NCBI GenBank assembly: GCA_035433705.1
Contig: DAORVK010000021.1
Location: forward strand, 1-48,317
Length of the DNA: 48,317 nucleotides
Source: CADEFQ01 sp035433705
Lineage (GTDB): Bacteria; Pseudomonadota; Gammaproteobacteria; Steroidobacterales; Steroidobacteraceae
Reading direction: 5' to 3'
Below are positions 1 through 7,781 of the stretch, one piece after another. Numbering within the stretch: the first letter of the stretch is position 1; the number at the start of each line of letters is the position of its first letter. Under the pieces are notes generated by a model that did no database searches, was not told the origin of the DNA, and saw nothing but the letters and a program-made list of their open reading frames with translations. A program made the position numbers and the translations under genes.

Positions 1-177
1 GATCGGTCGCATCATCGAAGTTTGCGAAATACCCAGCGCGCTCAAGATCCACTGCTCAGCGACGACCGTCGCGATCAGCAACGCCAGGACCACCGCGCCG
101 TATAGCCAGTTCAGCGCGATCAGGAGCCGCAGCACGGCGCGGGCGGCCGGTGAGGCGGCGGAGCGGATTTGCGTCAT
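1..177 (-). CDS. DUF2975-like membrane protein (N-terminal part; runs off the window)
   Basis: An ATG at 177 on the minus strand opens a frame that stays open to base 1 (59 codons). It is preceded at a good distance by a purine-rich ribosome site (GAGGGAG). The visible protein has a short charged start, then one long hydrophobic segment (about residues 15-40, with LNWLYG and ALLIATVVAE), then the beginning of a loop. This resembles the first membrane helix of DUF2975 proteins, which are small multi-helix membrane proteins often paired with a small XRE-type regulator. Only the first third or so is visible, so the family call is tentative. The upstream region holds repeated CGATA/TATCG elements that could be its operator. 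Function unknown. Confidence 0.6.
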   Translation of the reverse strand, partial: MTQIRSAASPAARAVLRLLIALNWLYGAVVLALLIATVVAEQWILSALGISQTSMMRPI

Positions 178-201
178 GGGCAGCGCACTCCCTCTATAAA
201 C

Positions 202-260
202 ATCGATGAACGATAATATCTTTATCGCTATACAGCAATGTGAATATTGTTTATCGATAA
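202..260. repeat. Cluster of CGATAA/TTATCG inverted repeats, operator-like
   Basis: In an AT-rich stretch upstream of the DUF2975-like gene there is ATCGAT at 202-207, a perfect inverted repeat CGATAA (211-216) with TTATCG (222-227) across five bases, and the palindrome TTATCGATAA at 251-260. The elements are about 20-35 bases apart and overlap likely -10 sequences for the minus-strand gene. This is what a multi-site repressor operator looks like. The cognate regulator is not in the window; a regulator encoded beyond the left edge is the simplest guess. Confidence 0.5.
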
Positions 261-272
261 TTCACGCCTGAC

Positions 273-321
273 TTGTAGATCGGTTCAATCCCCGTATAAT
301 GAGCGCGTACTCACTGAGTAC
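273..321 (+). promoter_or_regulatory. Promoter and palindromic operator of the TetR gene
   Basis: TTGTAG at 273-278 and a consensus TATAAT at 295-300 are separated by 16 bases. Just downstream, at the expected transcription start, lies a perfect 15-base palindrome, GTACTCA-C-TGAGTAC (307-321), followed by a further half site TACTCA at 323-328. A symmetric site overlapping +1 next to a TetR gene is the classic autorepression layout. The TATAAT box overlaps the ATG at 299, so that ATG cannot be the translation start. Confidence 0.7.
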
Positions 322-334
322 CTACTCATTCAAC

Positions 335-937
335 ATGCCAACCACCGCAACACGCCCCAGCCAGCGCACCCGCCAGCGCGACGCGACCCGTCGCCGCCTG
401 ATCCAGGCCGGCTTGCGCGTGGTCGCCGCGGAAGGTTTCGCGGGCGCAAGCACCGCCGCGATCGCGCGCGCCACGGGCAAGGCGCACGGCACGGTGTTCG
501 TGCACTTCCCGACGCGCGCTGCGCTGGTCGCCGAACTCGTGGCGGAGGTGGGACGCGCAATGTCCGCGGAGCTCGCCCAGCTCGCCAGTGGCGCGCCCAC
601 TCTCCCCGAGGTGCTGGATGCGCATCTCCTTGCGCTCAAGAAGCACGAGCAGCTCTACGCGCGAGTGCTGTGCGAAGCATCGACGCTGCCGAAGTCGGCG
701 CGTGCGCAGGTCTTCGCGCTGCAATCGGGAATCGCATTCCGGCTGCGCAATGCGTGGCAGCGCGCACGCGCGCAGGGCACGGCGCGCGACCTCGACCCCG
801 TGGCGCTCAGCAACATCTGGATCAGCCTCACCAACCACTACCTGATGAATCGCGACCTCTTCGCGCCGGGCGGCAGCGTGATCGCGCAATGCGGCGCGGC
901 GCTCAAGGCGCAGCTGCTCGACCTCATTCGACCCTGA
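335..937 (+). CDS. TetR/AcrR family transcriptional regulator
   Basis: A 200-residue repressor. The N-terminal 60 residues hold the TetR helix-turn-helix, with a recognition region of the form TAAIARATGKAHGTVFVHFP followed by RAALVAEL. The remaining 140 residues are the helical ligand-binding and dimerisation part, whose ligand cannot be read from sequence. I chose the ATG at 335, not 299, because 299 lies inside the TATAAT box. No clear ribosome site precedes 335, so initiation may be from a very short leader. The palindrome at 307-321 suggests it represses its own transcription. The next gene follows after 12 bases with its own strong ribosome site, so the regulator probably heads an operon with the zinc-ribbon and NTF2-like genes. 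Confidence 0.85.
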   Translation: MPTTATRPSQRTRQRDATRRRLIQAGLRVVAAEGFAGASTAAIARATGKAHGTVFVHFPTRAALVAELVAEVGRAMSAELAQLASGAPTLPEVLDAHLLALKKHEQLYARVLCEASTLPKSARAQVFALQSGIAFRLRNAWQRARAQGTARDLDPVALSNIWISLTNHYLMNRDLFAPGGSVIAQCGAALKAQLLDLIRP

Positions 938-949
938 CAAGGAGCGTTC

Positions 950-1207
950 ATGTCCACAGAGCACTGTCGATCCTGCGGTTCCTGCGGCTTCCCGATGCGC
1001 ATTCCCGACGACTTCGCGGGCAGCAATCCCGACACGGAATACTGCAGCACCTGCGCCGACGAAGACGGCGCGCTCAGGCCTTACGATGATGTCGTGCAGG
1101 CGAACGCCGACTACCTCGTGCGGCAGCAGGGAATCGACCTGCTGGCGGCACGCGAGATGGCGCGCGCGCTGCTCGCGAGCATGCCTGCCTGGCGGGAGCG
1201 CCCATGA
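950..1207 (+). CDS. Small zinc-ribbon domain protein
   Basis: 85 residues, preceded by AAGGAG at 939-944. The first 40 residues match the putative zinc-ribbon family with two CxxC pairs: CRSC followed by GFPM, then a DFAG segment, then YCSTC followed by ADEDG. The paired cysteines should bind one zinc ion. The C-terminal half is helical, with a DLLAAREMARALL stretch. In other bacteria these domains occur as small stand-alone proteins or as appendages of regulators and effector-binding proteins; no enzymatic role is established. Its stop overlaps the next start in an ATGA, so the two genes are translationally coupled. The job here is unknown. Confidence 0.75.
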   Translation: MSTEHCRSCGSCGFPMRIPDDFAGSNPDTEYCSTCADEDGALRPYDDVVQANADYLVRQQGIDLLAAREMARALLASMPAWRERP

Positions 1208-2097
1208 CAGGCCACCCCGGCACAAGGCTCAAGGTCTCGCTTGCCTTGCTGCTTGCACCCACGGTGCACGCCATGGCTGCTGCACCCGTGCCGGCGGTTG
1301 CCGAGGCTCAGTTGCGCGCCCTCAACCACCAGGTCATCAACGCCTTGGCCCATCCCGATCGCGACTCCATGGACCGGGTGACCGCGAACGACTTCCTGCT
1401 GATCGACACGTCGGGCAACTGGCTCGGGCGCCGACGACATCTCGCGCGACTTCACACGCCCAAGCTGCGCGGCGACGTCTACTGTGACGAAGTGGAGGTA
1501 CGCCTCTTCGGTCCGGTCGCGCTGGTGCACGGTGTACTCGAGTCGCGCGGCGAAGGCGGCATTCCGGGGCGCGTGCGCTACACGGATGTGTACCACTGGA
1601 ACGGCTCGCGCTGGCTGCTCGCCAATGCGCAGCACACGCCGCTGCGCGACGGGGTCGCACGCCGGATTCACGAGGGCAAGGCGCCGGCGCACGCGCCCTG
1701 GCAGGGCGAGGATCCGGTGGGCGATGACCTCGAGGTATTGCGCAAGCTCAACGAGAACTATGTACGCGCTTACCGTGAGGCGGATGTCGCCTGGTACGAC
1801 GCCCATCTCGCGCCCGACTTCGTCGTCGTGAACAACGACGGCTCCTACCACGACCGCGCGCGGGCGCTCGCCGAGTTCGCCGAGCCGTACTTCGCTACCT
1901 ACATGCACTCGTTCCCCGTCGGGAAGGTGCGCATCCGCCGCTTCGGCGACATCGCGCTCATCCACGCGGAAAACGCCTACGAGCGCAAGGACAGGCGCCG
2001 TGGCGTGAACCGCTACACCGACATCTGGCGCAAACAGGCGGACGGCCGCTGGCTCTGCATCGCCGCGCACATCACGACGCACAAGGCGCCAGTCTGA
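1204..2097 (+). CDS. Exported protein with two tandem NTF2-like (DUF4440/SnoaL-type) domains
   Basis: 297 residues. A basic N-terminus and hydrophobic run (residues 9-26) ending in VHAMAAA look like a Sec signal peptide. Two copies of an NTF2-like fold follow, about residues 35-150 and 165-295. Each has an early helix, a DFLLID or DFVVVN strand, a central ALVHG or ALIHA strand, and a closing RYTDVYHW..W or RYTDIWRK..W strand pair. The repeats share the same layout, so the gene is an internal duplication of a DUF4440-like unit. Such domains bind small molecules or act as isomerase-like enzymes, but no catalytic set is clear. It overlaps the zinc-ribbon gene by 4 bases and ends the TetR-headed operon. 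Confidence 0.75.
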   Translation: MTGHPGTRLKVSLALLLAPTVHAMAAAPVPAVAEAQLRALNHQVINALAHPDRDSMDRVTANDFLLIDTSGNWLGRRRHLARLHTPKLRGDVYCDEVEVRLFGPVALVHGVLESRGEGGIPGRVRYTDVYHWNGSRWLLANAQHTPLRDGVARRIHEGKAPAHAPWQGEDPVGDDLEVLRKLNENYVRAYREADVAWYDAHLAPDFVVVNNDGSYHDRARALAEFAEPYFATYMHSFPVGKVRIRRFGDIALIHAENAYERKDRRRGVNRYTDIWRKQADGRWLCIAAHITTHKAPV

Positions 2098-2173
2098 CGC
2101 CACGGGGGTACGCGGCGCGAGGCATGCTGCTCGCGGAACGCTATGATGGGGCACCGGCTGGAGACACTCACCG

Positions 2174-3061
2174 ATGCTGCCGACCGAAGTGCGCTGGCGT
2201 TCGCGCGACGGCCTGACCCTTTTTGCGCGTGACCACTCGCCCGCCGCGATGCCCGGCCCGCCGGGCGCCGCGCTGCGCGTACCGGTCGTCTGCATCCCGG
2301 GTCTCACGCGCAATTCGCTCGACTTCGATCTGGTCGCGCCCTGGATCGCGAGCCTCGGCCGGCGCGTGCTCGCCGTCGATCTGCGTGGCCGCGGCGAGTC
2401 CGATCGCGACCCGAACCCGCGTCACTACCAGCCGCCCACCTATGCCGACGATCTCGCCGCGCTGCTCGGCGAGCTCGCGATCCCGCGCGCGATCTTCCTC
2501 GGTACCTCGCTCGGCGGCCTCGTCTCGATGGCCTTCGCCGTGCGCCATCCACGCCTGCTCGCAGGTGCGGTGCTGAACGACGTCGGGCCCGAGATCGATC
2601 CGGCGGGCGCAGCGCGCATCCGGGGCTACGTCGGCAAAGCGCCGCCGATCGAAAGCTGGGAAGGCGCGGTCGCCTACGCGAAGCTGATCAACGGCGCGGC
2701 GCTGCCGCACTACACCGATGCCGACTGGGACGCGATGGCGCGCCGCATGTTCCGCCGAAGCGCAGCGGGCCCGCCGCAGCTCAACTATGACCCGAGGATC
2801 CTGCAGCCCGCGGGCCCGCTCACGATGCGCATCGCGCAGTGGCTCGCCTGGGGCGCCTTCCGGAAACTGGCGCACAAGCGGCCGCTCCTCCTGCTGCGCG
2901 GCGCGCAGAGCGACATTCTCGCGCCCCACACCGTCGCGCGGATGCGCCGCGCCGCGCCCGCCCTGCGCTACACCGAAGTTCCGGGTGTCGGCCATGCGCC
3001 GATGCTCTCGGAACCCGCAGCGCGGACGGCGCTGCAGGCGTTTCTGTCCGAGGCGCCATAG
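2174..3061 (+). CDS. Alpha/beta-fold hydrolase
   Basis: 295 residues of the alpha/beta hydrolase fold. Visible are the oxyanion-side strand VVCIPGLTRNSLDF, the DLRGRGESD segment after strand 4, the nucleophile elbow GTSLGG (Ser about residue 117), an acid in the strand LLLLRGAQSDI and the catalytic His in PGVGHAPML. A helical cap sits between about residues 140 and 220. Substrate cannot be told; relatives include epoxide hydrolases, esterases and haloalkane or C-C hydrolases. A TATGAT box at 2142-2147 and GGAG at 2160-2163 precede the ATG, so it has its own promoter. No signal peptide, so it should be cytoplasmic. Confidence 0.85.
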   Translation: MLPTEVRWRSRDGLTLFARDHSPAAMPGPPGAALRVPVVCIPGLTRNSLDFDLVAPWIASLGRRVLAVDLRGRGESDRDPNPRHYQPPTYADDLAALLGELAIPRAIFLGTSLGGLVSMAFAVRHPRLLAGAVLNDVGPEIDPAGAARIRGYVGKAPPIESWEGAVAYAKLINGAALPHYTDADWDAMARRMFRRSAAGPPQLNYDPRILQPAGPLTMRIAQWLAWGAFRKLAHKRPLLLLRGAQSDILAPHTVARMRRAAPALRYTEVPGVGHAPMLSEPAARTALQAFLSEAP

Positions 3062-3108
3062 AGAGGCGGCGCCATCCGGGCCCGCAGCGTGTATATAATG
3101 GGGGGATC

Positions 3109-3624
3109 GTGAGCAAACAAGACTCGCACTTCATCAACGTGTTCGGCCTCGTCCTCGGCACCCTGATCGCCATCGCGATCGTGCTGTTCGGGGTCGCCCG
3201 CGCGGTCGGCAATTCGACACAGCGCAAGGAAGTACAGCAGGAAGATCTCTACGTGAAGGCGGTCGAGGCGCGCGTGGCGCCGCCCGTGCGCATCGCAGTC
3301 GCCGGCGCCGACAATGCGGCGCTCTCGATTGAGGCGCCGACGACGAGCGCCGCCCCGACGATTTCGATCCCGGCGGACGGTGTCGCCCTCTACGACGCTG
3401 CCTGTCACACCTGCCACGGCCCCGGAATCGCCGGCGCACCGAAGATCGGCGACAAGGCGGCCTGGGCACCCCGTATCGCACAGGGCACCGCCACGCTCTA
3501 CAAACATGCCATTGAAGGCTTCACCGGCCAGCACGGCGTGATGCCGGCGAAGGGCGGCCGCACCGACCTGCCCGACGCCCTGATCGAGCAAGGCGTCGAT
3601 TACATGGTGGGCCAGTCGCGTTAG
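3109..3624 (+). CDS. Membrane-anchored cytochrome c5-like protein
   Basis: 171 residues from a GTG at 3109. The N-terminus (about 10-30) is a single hydrophobic segment (VFGLVLGTLIAIAIVLFGVA), followed by a spacer and a class I cytochrome c domain with haem motif CHTCH near residue 102 and a distal Met in GVMPAKGG. This matches the c5 type found in gammaproteobacteria, a periplasmic electron carrier. A consensus TATAAT at 3094-3099 sits only nine bases before the GTG, so the message is nearly leaderless. The upstream frame remains open for 90 codons but overlaps the hydrolase out of frame and is not used. It is convergent with comM. Confidence 0.85.
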   Translation: MSKQDSHFINVFGLVLGTLIAIAIVLFGVARAVGNSTQRKEVQQEDLYVKAVEARVAPPVRIAVAGADNAALSIEAPTTSAAPTISIPADGVALYDAACHTCHGPGIAGAPKIGDKAAWAPRIAQGTATLYKHAIEGFTGQHGVMPAKGGRTDLPDALIEQGVDYMVGQSR

Positions 3625-3637
3625 GGTCGGCCGACCG

Positions 3638-3643
<6 letters not shown>
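3619..3643. terminator. Bidirectional hairpin between cytochrome c5 and comM
   Basis: A nearly perfect 25-base palindrome with arms CGTTAG/CTAACG outside GGTCGG/CCGACC spans the stop codons of two convergent genes, one on each strand. There is no T run on either side, so it may act as a weak or factor-assisted terminator or simply protect both 3' ends. Confidence 0.4.
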
Positions 3644-5219
<1,576 letters not shown>

Positions 5220-5227
<8 letters not shown>

Positions 5228-5474
5228 CCCCACCGGACACGCGCCCTTCGAGCACGGCCACCTGCGCCTCGAGAGTCTCGAGCTTCGCACGGGTGCGCTC
5301 GAGCACGCGGGTCTGCGCGTCGAATTCGTCGCGCGTCACGAGGTCGAGACGCGCGAGGTTGGCGCGCAGTACGGCGCGAAAGTTTGTCTCGAGATCGCGC
5401 TGCAGCGTGCGCACTCCGCCGGGGAGCGACTCGAGCAGGCGTCTCGCGAGTTCATCAAGCTGAATGCGATCCAT
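5220..5474 (-). CDS. ubiK: Ubiquinone biosynthesis accessory factor UbiK (BMFP/YqiC)
   Basis: 84 residues starting MDRIQLDELARRL. The first 45 residues form an amphipathic helical domain, and the last 35 are a heptad-rich coiled coil (RDEFDAQTRVLERTRAKLETLEAQVAVLEGRV), exactly the YqiC/UbiK layout. UbiK forms a trimer that assists UbiJ and the aerobic ubiquinone hydroxylation complex. Its partner UbiJ is encoded further along this window at 36519. The frame is open upstream, but the family start is the MDRIQ methionine at 5474. comM overlaps its 3' end by 8 bases. Confidence 0.88.
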
Positions 5475-5576
5475 GTTGCCCTCAATTGACGCACACCGTT
5501 TCCGCGCGGCTCCAAAACAGTGCAGGAAGGGTGCCGCGGCGCGCGCAAGTGGCGCATTTTTCGTGCTCTGCCGGAC

Positions 5577-5592
5577 TGGCACGAAAGCTGCA
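5577..5592 (+). promoter_or_regulatory. Sigma-54 (-24/-12) promoter of amtB
   Basis: TGGCAC, five bases, then CTGCA matches the RpoN consensus TGGCAC-N5-TTGCA at all but one base, with correct GG to GC spacing. It lies about 110 bases before the amtB start. A possible NtrC half-site pair, GCGC-N7-GTGC (5552-5566), is close upstream but weak and nearer than usual. Ammonium transporter genes are commonly RpoN/NtrC-controlled, so function and motif agree. Confidence 0.7.
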
Positions 5593-5701
5593 CTTCATTC
5601 GCGTGACCGGGCAAGGATACGCGCGAGGAGCTTCGGGGTCTTCACGCATTTCCCGCCGGATTTGCCGGAAACACGAGGATGTCGAACATGGGAGTCGCCG
5701 C

Positions 5702-7018
5702 ATGCGGGTAATTCGGGTTGTTTCAGCCATCGTCGGGCCCCTTGCGGCGCTGCCGCTCGCCGCCTTCGCACAGGACGCGCCGGTGCCCGTGCCCGACAAG
5801 GCCGACACGGTGTGGATGATGGTCTCGACGCTGCTCGTGATCCTGATGGCGGCGCCGGGTCTTGCGCTCTTCTACGGCGGCATGGTGCGCGCGAAGAACA
5901 TGCTGTCCGTGCTGATGCAGGTGTTCGTCGTCTTCTCGCTGATCGTCGTGCTGTGGATCGCCTACGGTTACAGCCTCGCCTTCACGGGCGCCGGAGAATG
6001 GATCGGCGGCTTCGAACGCCTCTTCCTCGCGGGGATCACGCCGGCATCGACTGCCGCGACCTTCACCGACGGCGTCGTGATCCCCGAGCTCGTGTTCGTC
6101 GCGTTCCAGGCGACCTTCGCCGCGATTACCGCCTGCCTGATCGTCGGCTCGTTCGCCGAGCGCGTGAAGTTCTCCGCCGTGCTGATCTTCATGGGTATCT
6201 GGTTCACCTGCTGCTACCTGCCGATCGCGCGCATGGTCTGGTACAGCGAGGGCTTCATGTTCAAGCGAGGTGCGCTCGATTTCGCGGGCGGCACCGTCGT
6301 GCACATCAATGCAGGCGTTGCAGGTCTTGTCGGTGCGCTGGTCGTCGGCAAGCGCATCGGCTACGGCACCGTCGCAATGGCGCCGCACAACCTGCCGATG
6401 GTGATGATCGGCGCCTCGCTCCTGTGGGTCGGCTGGTTCGGCTTCAATGTCGGCTCGAACCTCGAGGCAAGCCCGTTCACCGGCCTCGTATTTCTCAACA
6501 CGTTCGTGGCCACGGCGGCGGCGGTCATGGCGTGGACGATCGGTGAGTGGATCCACCGCGGCCAGCCGACCATGCTCGGCGCCGCATCGGGCGCAGTCGC
6601 CGGGCTCGTCGCCATCACGCCCTCCTGCGGCTTCGTGGGCGTGGGCGGCGCGCTCGTCCTCGGCCTGCTTGCCGGCTTCGCGTGCCTCTGGGCCGTTGCG
6701 AAGTTCAAGGTGTGGGCGGGCTACGACGACTCGCTCGACGTGTTCGGGGTGCACGCAGTCGGCGGCATTGTCGGCGCGATCCTGACGGGTGTGCTCGTTT
6801 CACCCCGCTTCGGCGGCACGGGTCTCGACGACTATCACATGGGTCACCAGGTGTGGACGCAGACGCTCGGCGTGCTGATCACGATAGGCTGGAGCGCGCT
6901 CGTTGCGTTCATCGGCTACAAGATCGCCGACCTCACTGTGGGCCTGCGAGTCAGCGAGGAGCAGGAGCGGGAAGGTCTTGACACGACTTATCACGGGGAG
7001 AGGGCGTACCAGAACTAG
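5702..7018 (+). CDS. amtB: Ammonium transporter (Amt family)
   Basis: 438 residues with a signal-like N-terminus ending AAFAQD, then about eleven membrane segments. Amt hallmarks are present: the LALFYGGMVRAKN segment, the conserved Asp in LDFAGGTVVH (about D193), and the twin pore histidines in VVHINAG (about H201) and GVHAVGG (about H351). The protein conducts ammonium across the inner membrane and is usually gated by a PII protein, but no glnK lies next to it. The ATG at 5702 has GGGAG a few bases upstream; the same frame is open far upstream because it runs antisense to comM, and that extension is not real. Its stop shares a CTAG with the convergent Crp-type gene. Predicted to be nitrogen-regulated through the sigma-54 promoter. 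Confidence 0.93.
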   Translation: MRVIRVVSAIVGPLAALPLAAFAQDAPVPVPDKADTVWMMVSTLLVILMAAPGLALFYGGMVRAKNMLSVLMQVFVVFSLIVVLWIAYGYSLAFTGAGEWIGGFERLFLAGITPASTAATFTDGVVIPELVFVAFQATFAAITACLIVGSFAERVKFSAVLIFMGIWFTCCYLPIARMVWYSEGFMFKRGALDFAGGTVVHINAGVAGLVGALVVGKRIGYGTVAMAPHNLPMVMIGASLLWVGWFGFNVGSNLEASPFTGLVFLNTFVATAAAVMAWTIGEWIHRGQPTMLGAASGAVAGLVAITPSCGFVGVGGALVLGLLAGFACLWAVAKFKVWAGYDDSLDVFGVHAVGGIVGAILTGVLVSPRFGGTGLDDYHMGHQVWTQTLGVLITIGWSALVAFIGYKIADLTVGLRVSEEQEREGLDTTYHGERAYQN

Positions 7019-7728
7019 CCGTCGCCTGCGATGCGTCGCAGCCCGCGCGCATCGCAGATCGTCAGCTGCCCCCGGCGGCTGGCGAGCAGCCCGGCCTTCT
7101 GCCACGCCGCCAGCGCGCGGCTCGCCGTGTACAGCGTCGTTCCCGAAAACTCTGCGAGGTCCCTGCGTCGCAGCGGCACGCCTATCGTTCGGCCGCTCGC
7201 TGTTTCGCGCCCCGCCTGTGCGGCGAGCCTCAGCACGGCAAGCGCGAGGCGCTGCTCGGCCCGTAGCGTCGTCAGCTCCCGCACGCGCTCCTGCAACTGG
7301 CCGAGCCTTGTGCCGAGTACTGCAATCAGATTGACGGCGATGCGTGGATGGCGGTCGATGAGGCGCAGCAGGTCCGCTTCGCTCCAGCTCAGCACGCTCG
7401 ATGCCTCGGCCGCGATCGCATCGGCCGGCAATCGATGATCGGTGAAGAGCGGCACGGTACCGAACATTTGACCGGGGCCGATGAAGCGCAAGATGGCCTG
7501 TCTGCCGTTGCTGCCTGTCTGCACGATGCGAACGCAGCCGGTGCTGATCGCCCAGGCACGCGCGGCGGGGCCGCCCTGCGCGAAGATGACATCGTCCTTC
7601 GCGACGCGCTGGACCCGCATCCTGCAGCACACCTCTTCCAGAGCGTGGGCAGGTAGTGCCCGAAACAGGTCCAGCGCTGCGATGGACTCCATCGGTTGCT
7701 GTTTGTGCTGGAGCAAATCGGGGGGCAT
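7015..7728 (-). CDS. Crp/Fnr-family transcriptional regulator
   Basis: About 237 residues from the ATG at 7728 (a later ATG at 7690-7692 is also possible). The N-terminal part is a cNMP-binding-type barrel (GGPAARAWAISTGCVRIV, PGQMFGTVPLF), then a long dimer helix (NLIAVLGTRLGQLQERVREL), then a winged helix with GVPLRRRDLAEFSGTTLYTASRALAAW. There is no FNR cysteine set, and the recognition helix form TTLYTASRAL resembles the DNR/NnrR-like clade of NO- or redox-responsive regulators; the effector is not known. A TATACT box lies eight bases before the ATG. It is divergent from a TonB receptor and close to the nitric oxide reductase cluster, either of which could be its target. Confidence 0.85.
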   Translation of the reverse strand: MPPDLLQHKQQPMESIAALDLFRALPAHALEEVCCRMRVQRVAKDDVIFAQGGPAARAWAISTGCVRIVQTGSNGRQAILRFIGPGQMFGTVPLFTDHRLPADAIAAEASSVLSWSEADLLRLIDRHPRIAVNLIAVLGTRLGQLQERVRELTTLRAEQRLALAVLRLAAQAGRETASGRTIGVPLRRRDLAEFSGTTLYTASRALAAWQKAGLLASRRGQLTICDARGLRRIAGDG

Positions 7729-7742
7729 GGCTTCGTAGTATA

Positions 7743-7757
7743 TGAGAATGACTCTCA
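7743..7757. promoter_or_regulatory. Fur-box-like operator
   Basis: TGAGAATGACTCTCA is a 7-1-7 inverted repeat (TGAGA/TCTCA arms) close to the Fur consensus TGATAATnATTATCA. It lies in the 53-base gap between the Crp-type gene and the TonB receptor, 25 bases before the receptor start. Iron-responsive control of the receptor is therefore likely. Confidence 0.65.
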
Positions 7758-7781
7758 ATCGCAATTGCAACGAGTCCCTCT

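Noticed and set aside
299..334. ATG at 299 as the start of the TetR gene
   Set aside because: It overlaps the TATAAT box and lies before the expected transcription start and the operator.
326..1225. Long minus-strand open frame over the TetR and zinc-ribbon genes
   Set aside because: Antisense to well-supported genes; arginine-rich composition typical of shadow frames in GC-rich DNA.
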